The notes under the pieces are model-generated. The model searched no databases. It had not been told where the DNA came from and saw only the letters and a list, made by a program, of their open reading frames with translations. A program made the translations under genes and the position numbers. DNA of 48,377 bases, from contig JAKSDI010000013.1 of assembly GCA_022360175.1 (NCBI GenBank), positions 1 to 48,377 on the forward strand. Reading direction: 5' to 3'. The stretch comes from Chitinophagales bacterium (lineage in GTDB: Bacteria > Bacteroidota > Bacteroidia > Chitinophagales > Saprospiraceae). Below are positions 25,425 through 33,222 of this stretch, one piece after another (position 1 is the first letter of the stretch; each line of letters begins with the position of its first letter).

Positions 25425-26486
25425 ATGAATAATACCTTTCTTTTATACGGAGCCAATGGATATACTGGGGAGCTAATTGCACGCCATGCAATAGAAATGG
25501 GTTTAAAGCCAATACTTGCCGGGCGGAATCAAGAAGCAATTACCCGACTGGCAGATGAACTGCAACTAAGCCATCTTATATTTAGTTTAGACGAAACAGA
25601 AAAACTAGAGCAGGCTTTATCAGAAGTCCCTGTGGTTTTGCATGCTGCCGGCCCCTTTATTCATACAGCACGTCCTATGATGGAGGCTTGTTTGCGTACC
25701 CAAACTCATTATCTGGACATTACGGGAGAAATACCCGTATTCGAAATGGGAGCCAGCCTGGGGAAAAAGGCTTATGATGCGGGTATTTTGTTGATGCCCG
25801 GAGTGGGTTTTGATGTAGTTCCTACGGATTGTACGGCACTTTACCTGAAAAATCATTTACCCGACGCTACCCATCTGCAGTTGGCATTTGCTTCCAAAGG
25901 GAGCCGTTATTCCAGAGGCACCGCAATGACAATGGCTGAAAACTTAGGGCGTTCTGGCGCAGTAAGGCAGAATGGAACAATTACTCCTGTTCCTACCGGG
26001 CATAAAACAATGAAGGTACCTTATACCCATAAATATAATTGGTTGTCGATGACCATTCCCTGGGGAGATGTTTCGACGGCTTATTATACGACAGGTATCC
26101 CTAACATAGAAACCTATACAGCAGTGACTCCCAAAGCCTATCGCATGGTGAAATTACAAGGCAAATTGAGCTGGCTGCTGAAGCGAAAATGGGTGCGTAA
26201 CTTCATTAAAAAGCAAATCAAAAAAGGAGAAGCTGGTCCTTCCGCTGAGCAACGCATCAATGGGCGTAGCTTCGTATGGGGCAAAGCCTGGGATGCTGCG
26301 GGAAATACCTGTGAAGTAAGAAGTGTTGTTCCTGAAGGCTACGATCTGACAATGAAGTCCAGCGTCTTGATCGCGCAGGAGGTACTTTCTGGCAATGCAC
26401 CTGCGGGCTTTCATACACCAGCTAAGGTTTTTGGCGCAGATTTTATTTTACAGGTGGATGAAAGCGTGGTGAGAGAAGAAATATGA
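25425..26486 (+). CDS. Saccharopine dehydrogenase-like NAD(P)-binding oxidoreductase
   Basis: 353 aa from ATG 25425; the open frame extends to 25353 but the extra 24 residues include a hairpin region and do not look like the family. The N-terminal Rossmann motif is FLLYGANGYTGELIARHA, followed by LAGRNQEAITRLADEL, VVLHAAGPFIHTARPMMEACL, THYLDITGEIPVFE and LMPGVGFDVVPTDCTALYL. This is the saccharopine-dehydrogenase-like/trans-acting enoyl reductase branch, not the lysine enzyme itself. The substrate is unknown. The next gene begins 19 bp after its stop. Confidence 0.88.
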   Translation: MNNTFLLYGANGYTGELIARHAIEMGLKPILAGRNQEAITRLADELQLSHLIFSLDETEKLEQALSEVPVVLHAAGPFIHTARPMMEACLRTQTHYLDITGEIPVFEMGASLGKKAYDAGILLMPGVGFDVVPTDCTALYLKNHLPDATHLQLAFASKGSRYSRGTAMTMAENLGRSGAVRQNGTITPVPTGHKTMKVPYTHKYNWLSMTIPWGDVSTAYYTTGIPNIETYTAVTPKAYRMVKLQGKLSWLLKRKWVRNFIKKQIKKGEAGPSAEQRINGRSFVWGKAWDAAGNTCEVRSVVPEGYDLTMKSSVLIAQEVLSGNAPAGFHTPAKVFGADFILQVDESVVREEI

Positions 26487-26505
26487 AAAACACTAGATTA
26501 AAACA

Positions 26506-26901
26506 ATGAATATCTATTTCCTCATTGCTGGCATACTATCGTTCCTATTGGGGCTTGTTCATTCAATACTTGGCGAGTATTTGATCTTTCAGAAGAAGAG
26601 AGAAAAAGGAAAAATCATTCCATCGAAAAGGAGTGAGGGCTTGAGAGAAAGGCATTTGAGGATCATATGGGCGACCTGGCATTTGGCTTCGGTTTTTGGC
26701 TGGTGTATAGGAGCAATACTCATAAAAATAGCGTTGGGGCAAAGTGGATTGAATGCCGATTTTGTGGATTTTCTTATACAATCAGTCATTTGCGCTATGT
26801 TTACAGGGGCACTCCTGGTTTTGATGGGTACAAAAGGTAAGCACCCAGGGTGGATTGTTCTTTTGATGATAACGATCTTACTAATTATAGGAATGGTTTA
26901 G
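26506..26901 (+). CDS. Small four-helix membrane protein, hypothetical
   Basis: 131 aa with four hydrophobic segments (about 3-26, 54-75, 85-107, 113-131). It starts MNIYFLIAGILSFLLGLVHSILGEYLIF and has a basic loop (KKREKGKIIPSKR) between helices 1 and 2. The WATWHLASVFGWCIG segment is reminiscent of small Bacteroidota integral membrane proteins of unknown role. It follows the saccharopine-dehydrogenase-like gene by 19 bp, so is probably co-transcribed. Confidence 0.75.
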   Translation: MNIYFLIAGILSFLLGLVHSILGEYLIFQKKREKGKIIPSKRSEGLRERHLRIIWATWHLASVFGWCIGAILIKIALGQSGLNADFVDFLIQSVICAMFTGALLVLMGTKGKHPGWIVLLMITILLIIGMV

Positions 26902-26960
26902 ATTCCACTTATACAAATAGTAAGCGCTTATAAGAGGCCTCCTGGTTTTGATTAAAAGGA

Positions 26961-28073
26961 TTACACTACTAAATTTTCATCAATCTCTTTTGCCCATTCT
27001 AATAAACCTCCTTTTAAATTATATAAATTCTGGTAGCCTTGCTCTTGCAGCTCTCTTACGGCTCGCTCAGAACGTTTGCCAGAGCGACAGTAAAAAACGG
27101 TAGGTAATGGCGAGTCTACATACGATGTACTTAGTTCCTTTAATGGAATTAGCTGTCCGCCAATATTGTCAATAGCATGCTCGTGAGCCTGGCGTACATC
27201 GATGAGTTGAAAATCTTTCTTCTCCTGCATCCATTGATGTAATTCATTGACACTAATTTCAGGAACACTATGTGCTTTTGCAGGATTGCAAAACTGCTCG
27301 TAATCAATCAGTGCTGTAACCTCATAATCTTCGCGAGAGCGAATGCGGATTTTGCGAGCAAATAGGGTAGTGGCATCAAAAATGAAGAGCTGTCCTGCCA
27401 TAGGCTCACCAACACCACTGGCAATCTTGATGACTTCGTTAGCCTGCAAACTACCAATAATGCCAGGTAATACACCAATCACTCCTCCTTCGGCACAATT
27501 AGGTACTAGTTCAGGCGGAGGAGGGGTAGGATATAGGTCGCGATAATTAGGAGAGCGTTTTCCATCTTCTTGTAATAAATTAAAAACCGAAAGCTGGCCT
27601 TCAAACCGGTAAATAGAGCCATATACATTGGGTTTGCCAGCGAGTAAGCAAGCATCATTGATAAGGTATCGACTAGGGAAGTTGTCGGTTCCATCCGCAA
27701 CAATATCGTAATCGGCAACTAATTTCAATGCGTTATCAGAAGTGAAAGGCTGTACGTAAGCTTGTACTTCAATCAAAGGATTAAGTAAACCTAATCTTTT
27801 GGCAGCAGCTTCAGACTTATATAAACCAATGTCCTCTTCTGTATAAAGAACCTGCCGTTGTAAGTTGGAGCTTTCTACTTTGTCATAATCTACAATACCT
27901 ATTTTACCTATTCCGGCAGCAGCAAGATAAAGTAATAATGGACTGCCCAAGCCCCCTGCACCAATCACTAATACGCTTGCCTGCTTCAGCCGTTCCTGTC
28001 CTTTAGCGCCAAAGGAAGGAATGGCTAAGTGACGGGCATATCTTCTCAATTCTTCTCTGCTTAAGTGTGCCAT
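26961..28073 (-). CDS. moeB: MoeB/ThiF-type adenylyltransferase fused to rhodanese
   Basis: 370 aa. Residues 1-245 are an E1-like adenylyltransferase: RYARHLAIPSFG, VIGAGGLGSPLLLYLAAAG (nucleotide loop), SNLQRQVLY (arginine finger) and DGTDNFPSRYLINDACL. Residues about 270-365 are a rhodanese domain with active Cys329 in FYCRSGKRS. It would activate the C-terminal glycine of MoaD or ThiS and supply sulfur, for molybdopterin or thiamine synthesis. The usual zinc pairs are missing: the CYRC position reads NYRD, and no CxxC is present near the end of the first domain. Lack of zinc ligands is seen in other HesA/MoeB/ThiF proteins of this phylum as far as I know. moaD or thiS are not in the window, so the partner is open. 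Confidence 0.85.
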   Translation of the reverse strand: MAHLSREELRRYARHLAIPSFGAKGQERLKQASVLVIGAGGLGSPLLLYLAAAGIGKIGIVDYDKVESSNLQRQVLYTEEDIGLYKSEAAAKRLGLLNPLIEVQAYVQPFTSDNALKLVADYDIVADGTDNFPSRYLINDACLLAGKPNVYGSIYRFEGQLSVFNLLQEDGKRSPNYRDLYPTPPPPELVPNCAEGGVIGVLPGIIGSLQANEVIKIASGVGEPMAGQLFIFDATTLFARKIRIRSREDYEVTALIDYEQFCNPAKAHSVPEISVNELHQWMQEKKDFQLIDVRQAHEHAIDNIGGQLIPLKELSTSYVDSPLPTVFYCRSGKRSERAVRELQEQGYQNLYNLKGGLLEWAKEIDENLVV

Positions 28074-28153
28074 ACCTTAAAAAACTGTTAATGGATTTTT
28101 TTATATGAAAATAAATTAGGAATTTTGGGATATATAATCGGTTTTTGGGATAG

Positions 28154-28187
28154 CCTCTCTCCGCTAAATTTGGAGGGAGGTTTTTTT
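28154..28187 (+). terminator. Strong intrinsic-terminator-like hairpin, plus orientation
   Basis: CCTCTCTCC (28154-28162) and GGAGGGAGG (28172-28180) form a 9-bp G/C-rich stem (one G-U) with a 9-nt loop, followed at once by seven T (28181-28187). This is a canonical rho-independent terminator for plus-strand transcription, but both flanking genes are on the minus strand. It could end a small plus-strand RNA, or act in the minus direction without a U-run. Confidence 0.65.
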
Positions 28188-28192
28188 ATTGC

Positions 28193-29248
28193 CTACAACT
28201 GTATACTTTGTTTGAAATCCTTTTGCAATAATAACTGGATATTATTCCAAACAATTTCTCCCATTGTATGGCACTTTTTAAAGCTATTACTTTTGTGATG
28301 ATAGCCTAATTCTTCCTTTAATTGGTTAATCTTTTCAGGGGTAGATAAATGATCCTTAATCATTACTCCCATAAGTTCTGTAAACTGATTTTGGGATGCT
28401 TTAACTCGAGCGGCTATCAAACTGCGTTCCTCGTATTGATATTGAATAACCGTTTCGGGACGCATGTGTTGCATGCCCAGGTAAATGATAGGATTGTTTT
28501 CCTTAAAATATTGAGGAAGGTAAAAACTTTTCCTCCCTTCAAACGACTGCTGATCAAAATCTATGGCTCGCATCCTGAATTGGGAACCTTCTATATCAGG
28601 AGTGATATCTACTACATAATTATAAGAACGCATATCTCCGAGGAGCCGAACAAAACAGCGCTCATTAAATTTGATAAACTCTTTGGCAATACGGATTTGA
28701 TTAAAAGTTGTATCGTCCAGGTTCTTTTTCATAAAATCATCACCGGGAATACCTGCTACGTGTTCTTCTATCAGTGTATCATCGTCTACCAGAAAGGTAA
28801 CGCGATTAGGCGAGAGAATATCTTCTAATACCAGGCCATATAATCGGGAAGCATCCGCTCTCTTTACATAAAAGTGGTCATAGTTGTCATTCAGGCGATT
28901 GATAATTCGAATTCTGAACGGTTTTGTATTTCCAAAAGTACAATAGTCAATGCGTGCTACTTTTAAGTGCTCAAGTACTTCTACATCCCCATCTGTTTTT
29001 AATAAGGCGTAAATGCGTTTCATCGCAGTATTAACTTCCTCCCAGTCAGATTGAGCATAATAAACCGTTTCCCATAAGGTATCATTATCTTCATGGTCCA
29101 TCAATGGGATGGCCGATTCGTATCGGAGTAAATCATTATAATGATATGGTAGTTTGATCTTTCGATTATGCCGTTTGAGATAACTCATGAATGGCTGGCT
29201 GATAGCTATCGCCTGTTTTTTTTTGGAAGGCACATTCCCTTTCATCAT
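28193..29248 (-). CDS. Conserved protein with protein-kinase/APH-like catalytic features
   Basis: 351 aa, no signal peptide. I do not recognise a named family, but the order of motifs looks like an aminoglycoside-phosphotransferase/kinase fold: HFYVKRADASRLYG (a Lys in the N-lobe, about residue 128), TLIEEHVAGIPGDDFM (hinge-like), then VRLLGDMRSYNYVVD (similar to the HGDxxxxN catalytic loop with His replaced by Leu) and RMRAIDFDQQSF (similar to the metal-binding IDFD/DFG). The C-terminal third is helical. If correct, it would phosphorylate or bind a small molecule or protein. It lies 19 bp downstream of the lactonase-like gene on the same strand. Confidence 0.6.
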   Translation of the reverse strand: MMKGNVPSKKKQAIAISQPFMSYLKRHNRKIKLPYHYNDLLRYESAIPLMDHEDNDTLWETVYYAQSDWEEVNTAMKRIYALLKTDGDVEVLEHLKVARIDYCTFGNTKPFRIRIINRLNDNYDHFYVKRADASRLYGLVLEDILSPNRVTFLVDDDTLIEEHVAGIPGDDFMKKNLDDTTFNQIRIAKEFIKFNERCFVRLLGDMRSYNYVVDITPDIEGSQFRMRAIDFDQQSFEGRKSFYLPQYFKENNPIIYLGMQHMRPETVIQYQYEERSLIAARVKASQNQFTELMGVMIKDHLSTPEKINQLKEELGYHHKSNSFKKCHTMGEIVWNNIQLLLQKDFKQSIQL

Positions 29249-29267
29249 AGCACTCTAAATCAATGTA

Positions 29268-30431
29268 TTAAGGAATTTGTTGTATACATACTGGCGTTTT
29301 GCAATCTATTTCCTGTTTGAAATTCAATAAACCTGTTTCCTGGTCAATTTCAAATATAGCTATATTATCAGAGTTTTGATTAGCTACTAATAGCCAGCGT
29401 CCACTGCTATCAATCATAAAATTTCGAGGGAAATCACCACGGGTAGATTCATGTCCCATAAGCGTTAGTTTGCCTGTTTTCTGATCTACGCGATAAATGG
29501 CAATAGAATTGTGCCCGCGATTGCTGCCATAGAGGAATTTACCATTGGGAGTCAGATGGATATCAGCGCAAGCATGAAAACCGGAATAATCACTCGGCAA
29601 TGTAGATATATGTTGTATCTCTTCCAGGCGTCCGGTTGGAGCATGATACTGAAAAGCATTGATACTGGCATCCAGTTCATTGATTAAATAGGCAAATGCT
29701 TCTTTAGGGTGAAAACTAATATGCCTGGGGCCTGCACCCGCCTGTATGCTAGTGAAAGCGGGTTGTGCGGCTGATAACTTTCCATTGAGCATCTGGAATG
29801 CCATTACTTTATCTGTTCCTTTATCTGGCACATATACATATTTATTATCAGGAGAAGCTATAATACAATGAGGATGGCTGCTTTCCTGTTCTGCATGTGG
29901 GCCACTGCCTTCTAGCTGAACAATATCACTGGCTTTACCCAATGAACCATCTTCTTTTCTGGGGTAGATTGCAATGATGCCACCTACATAATTGGCTACC
30001 ATCACATACTGCCCTGACTGATCAATACTTACATAACATGGAGCAAAAGAATAAGTGGGTTGTTCGTTCAGCTTGCTGAGTTCACCCGTTTCTGTATTTC
30101 TGCTAAAGGCAGTAATAAATGCAGTTGTATCAACATCCGGCCCGGTTTCATTAACAACATATACTGATTTACCATCAGATGAAATAGTCAAAAAAGAAGG
30201 ATTAATAAGTCCTGGTATTACTCCCTTGTGTTCTATGCTGCCCTGCTCAGCATTAAAATCATAGAGGTATACCCCTTCTGCTTTACCATCTACATGGCCT
30301 TCCTTTTTAGTATAAGTCCCAATGAGTAGTTGTTGTATATTTGGCATGGCCTCTTCATTCTCTACTTTCTCAAGAGTACCACCACAGTTGGATAGTAGTA
30401 GTAGTGTTAATACCCCTAGAATAATTCGCAT
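29268..30431 (-). CDS. Lactonase-family beta-propeller lipoprotein (6-phosphogluconolactonase-like)
   Basis: 387 aa, with a lipoprotein signal (LLLLSNC, lipidated Cys 16). The rest is a seven-bladed propeller of the Pgl/YbhE lactonase family: LLIGTYTKKEGHVDGKAEGVYLYDF, NPSFLTISSDGKSVYVVNE, GSGPHAEQESSHPHCIIASPDNKYVYVPDKGTDKV, GAGPRHISFHPKEAFAYLINELDASI and GDFPRNFMIDSSGRWLLVANQNSDNI. Cytoplasmic family members hydrolyse 6-phosphogluconolactone, but this one is exported and lipid-anchored, so its substrate is likely different. It sits 28 bp downstream of the TPR-CHAT gene. Confidence 0.9.
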   Translation of the reverse strand: MRIILGVLTLLLLSNCGGTLEKVENEEAMPNIQQLLIGTYTKKEGHVDGKAEGVYLYDFNAEQGSIEHKGVIPGLINPSFLTISSDGKSVYVVNETGPDVDTTAFITAFSRNTETGELSKLNEQPTYSFAPCYVSIDQSGQYVMVANYVGGIIAIYPRKEDGSLGKASDIVQLEGSGPHAEQESSHPHCIIASPDNKYVYVPDKGTDKVMAFQMLNGKLSAAQPAFTSIQAGAGPRHISFHPKEAFAYLINELDASINAFQYHAPTGRLEEIQHISTLPSDYSGFHACADIHLTPNGKFLYGSNRGHNSIAIYRVDQKTGKLTLMGHESTRGDFPRNFMIDSSGRWLLVANQNSDNIAIFEIDQETGLLNFKQEIDCKTPVCIQQIP

Positions 30432-30459
30432 TTTGTTTTTTCCTGCAATTTAAATATTT

Positions 30460-33210
30460 CTATGCCATAAATCTTTTAAAATAGAGAGCAGCGATAATAA
30501 TTAATGCACCTATAGCATACCATGGCCATTGCCTTTTTTTACGTCGCTCTAAGTCAATAGGGGCATCATAACCCCAAAATACCAGGCTGCTCCAATAATA
30601 AGGAGTACTTTTTATTGCTCTAAGCCCATCCTGTTGCAAATAGTCTAATTTAGCATGGCGTAGTGCCTGGGCGGGAGAGTGGCCACTGTTGATGTAATGG
30701 TAAAAAGATGTCATCAATTGGGCACTTGCTTTATCATCTACCTTCCATAAACTACTGGTGAGGCCAGGAGCACCTGCATAGGCAAATCCACGTCCTACAT
30801 TGAGAATGCCTTCTCCTTCCTGTATGTTTCCCAAGCCTGTTTCGCATGCACTTAATATGGCTAACTGACAAGGGATGGATCTGGCATATAACTGTGGGAG
30901 TTTTAGTAATGTATCCGATAACATGATAGCGGGAGAGCTGGATGAGCCGCCTGAGGTTCCATGTGTTGAAAAGTGTAAAATCCTGGCTGTTTGGGAATAT
31001 TTAGTAAAAGCATCCCAACCCGCTGTTTCATTCCTCAAAAAGACACCTTGATATTGCTGACTTACAGATTGTATTACATCCTCACTAAATGGAAGTGCAG
31101 TTTCCTGATCATTGGTTTTGATGAAAGGAGCAAAAAAAGCAATTTGCCCTTCTCCTTTTATTTGATGGGTACGCTCTTTTTGATATTTCAAAACAGAAGC
31201 AGAATAGGCATATTGTATCTGGTGGTGGGATAAAAGGTAGTCCTGAACCTGAAGCCCGTTATCTTTTATACTTAATGCTTCAAATGGAATAAAACTCAAT
31301 TGTCCATCAGGTAAAATAATAACCTCGGATTGTTCGGCTAAACCCTCAGTGCCCCATAGGGGGAGGTATAATAAATGATTAAGATTGTAAGCTGCTTTAG
31401 TGTAAGCTAGTGGATGAGCGGCGATTTGAGAGCGCACATTAAAAAATGCCAAAAAAGAATGAAGTAAATCCCTGAAATACGGATCATTTTTGAAGCGATA
31501 AAAGTAACTCCCATTTTGGCTGATTCTAAGTGCATACACATATTGTTCACCTGTAAAATAATGAATTAAATGCCGATTGGGAATGTCCAGAAGGTCCAGC
31601 GCTTCAGAGAGTGTAATCATATCTGAAGCATAGCGCATATTGTAATAGGAAGAATGAGATTGATGCAGTTGTTGTAATAAATCCTGATATGCCTGGCGAG
31701 CCGCAAATAGTTCATTGGTTACTATCTGTTTAGTATCTTCTTCTGCATATTCCAGTTCAAGTAAAAGCTCATTAATTTTCTGTTGTATGCTGCGTTCTTT
31801 TTTTGCCAGGCTGTCAGGTAGAAGTTGCTGTACATCTTGTATTAAAAGTGCTTCCAGTAAAAGTATTGATTTACTCTTTTCAAAGAAATAGAAAGCCTTT
31901 GAGTTGTCTTTAAGCAAATAAGCTATCTCCAACGCTCGTTCGTACAGTTTTTTAGCTTCCTTACGCCAATAGTGCCGGGTAGACTGACTTAATTGCTGAT
32001 GGCGCATGAGATCGTGCACCTGATCGGCAAGCTGATATGCTTCAAGTGCTTTTCGGAGTATAAGCGGATCATTATTTTGTTCATAAAGTGCTCGCCAGGC
32101 TTTAGCCTTATCCATCAGGTAGGTTAAAAAGTCAGAAGCTTGTGAAACCAGCTTCAATTGGCTGATCGATGGTAATTGTTCCGGCTTTTTGGCATCAAGA
32201 GCTGGTATGAGCACATGAGTAGCTTGATGATAATAATTGAGAGCTTTCTGATAGTCCTCTTTTACAAAATATACATCCCCTATATTATCATAACAGATTG
32301 CTTTTAAATGAGGATCTTGCCAATGATTAAGCCAGTGTAGTGCATCATGTATGTTTTGTAGCGCTTTTTTATAATGTCCTGCCTTTCTATTAGTGATCCC
32401 CAGGTTGATTATATTCTTGATAATGAGGGTGGTATCTTGTAGTTGTTTAGCGAAAGCGAGAGAATGCAGATAGGTAGATTGAGCATCTGCATAGGCTTCT
32501 AATTCATCCCAGGCATATGCCAGATTATGCAAGCAACCTGCTCTGCTTCTCATCAAATAAGCGTCAGATGACAAGTCAAATGATCGGAAAAGCTGATCTG
32601 CCAATAGTAGGGTATCAACCGCTGGCTGATGTTTGTTTTGTAATAATAATAATTTCCCCAGGTCCACATAACATTCTGCAAGGAAGGCCTTTTCATCCAT
32701 TTGATGAGCCAGAGAAATGGCCTGAAGAATGCTTTGATGAGCCAATTCATAAGCTCCTGTTTCACCATAGCAGGCTGATAATTCCCTAAGGCTGCCAATA
32801 GCCCGATACGATTGCGCCTTTTTGTATATAACAATAGCCGGCCGAAAATGCTTGATCGCCTTTTTGAAAGCATATTGCTGTCGGTAAAAAACACCTAGAT
32901 TATGATAGGATTTTCCTAATTGAACATCATCATCGCTTAGGGTAGCCGATTTATAATGGAGTGCTTTGTGAGTAGTGTTTATTGCAATGCTCAATTCATT
33001 CTGAAGATAATATTGCACTCCAATTTTATGTAAGACATGCCCCAGTAGGCTATCTGTATAATGACAGAGGGTAGAGTCAACTACCATTTCCTGTAATTCC
33101 TGGAGAGAACCATCGCTAATAAGCTGTTTTATTTGATTATCGGAAAGACATTGCCCATAAAGCCATAGAGGCATCAGGACAAAGGCATATATCAGGCATT
33201 GACGCAGCAT
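30460..33210 (-). CDS. Exported TPR-CHAT (caspase-fold) protein with C-terminal membrane anchor
   Basis: 916 aa. A signal peptide (1-19) is followed by about eight TPR units (roughly 60-380) with typical A-x-x-x-Y/L-x-x-A-L spacing, a helical linker with coiled coil (about 440-530), and a CHAT protease domain (about 620-870). The catalytic pair is visible: H750 in LHFSTHGTSGG and C789 in LAILSACETGLG, with GEGILNVGRGFAYAGAP and SSLWKVDD following as usual. A hydrophobic helix at about 894-912 with a KRF tail should anchor it in the inner membrane with TPR and CHAT parts outside the cytoplasm. Its start lies 12 bp after the stop of the subtilisin gene, so the two are co-transcribed. The protein substrate is unknown. 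Confidence 0.9.
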   Translation of the reverse strand: MLRQCLIYAFVLMPLWLYGQCLSDNQIKQLISDGSLQELQEMVVDSTLCHYTDSLLGHVLHKIGVQYYLQNELSIAINTTHKALHYKSATLSDDDVQLGKSYHNLGVFYRQQYAFKKAIKHFRPAIVIYKKAQSYRAIGSLRELSACYGETGAYELAHQSILQAISLAHQMDEKAFLAECYVDLGKLLLLQNKHQPAVDTLLLADQLFRSFDLSSDAYLMRSRAGCLHNLAYAWDELEAYADAQSTYLHSLAFAKQLQDTTLIIKNIINLGITNRKAGHYKKALQNIHDALHWLNHWQDPHLKAICYDNIGDVYFVKEDYQKALNYYHQATHVLIPALDAKKPEQLPSISQLKLVSQASDFLTYLMDKAKAWRALYEQNNDPLILRKALEAYQLADQVHDLMRHQQLSQSTRHYWRKEAKKLYERALEIAYLLKDNSKAFYFFEKSKSILLLEALLIQDVQQLLPDSLAKKERSIQQKINELLLELEYAEEDTKQIVTNELFAARQAYQDLLQQLHQSHSSYYNMRYASDMITLSEALDLLDIPNRHLIHYFTGEQYVYALRISQNGSYFYRFKNDPYFRDLLHSFLAFFNVRSQIAAHPLAYTKAAYNLNHLLYLPLWGTEGLAEQSEVIILPDGQLSFIPFEALSIKDNGLQVQDYLLSHHQIQYAYSASVLKYQKERTHQIKGEGQIAFFAPFIKTNDQETALPFSEDVIQSVSQQYQGVFLRNETAGWDAFTKYSQTARILHFSTHGTSGGSSSSPAIMLSDTLLKLPQLYARSIPCQLAILSACETGLGNIQEGEGILNVGRGFAYAGAPGLTSSLWKVDDKASAQLMTSFYHYINSGHSPAQALRHAKLDYLQQDGLRAIKSTPYYWSSLVFWGYDAPIDLERRKKRQWPWYAIGALIIIAALYFKRFMA

Positions 33211-33222
33211 TTGTAGGGTAGG

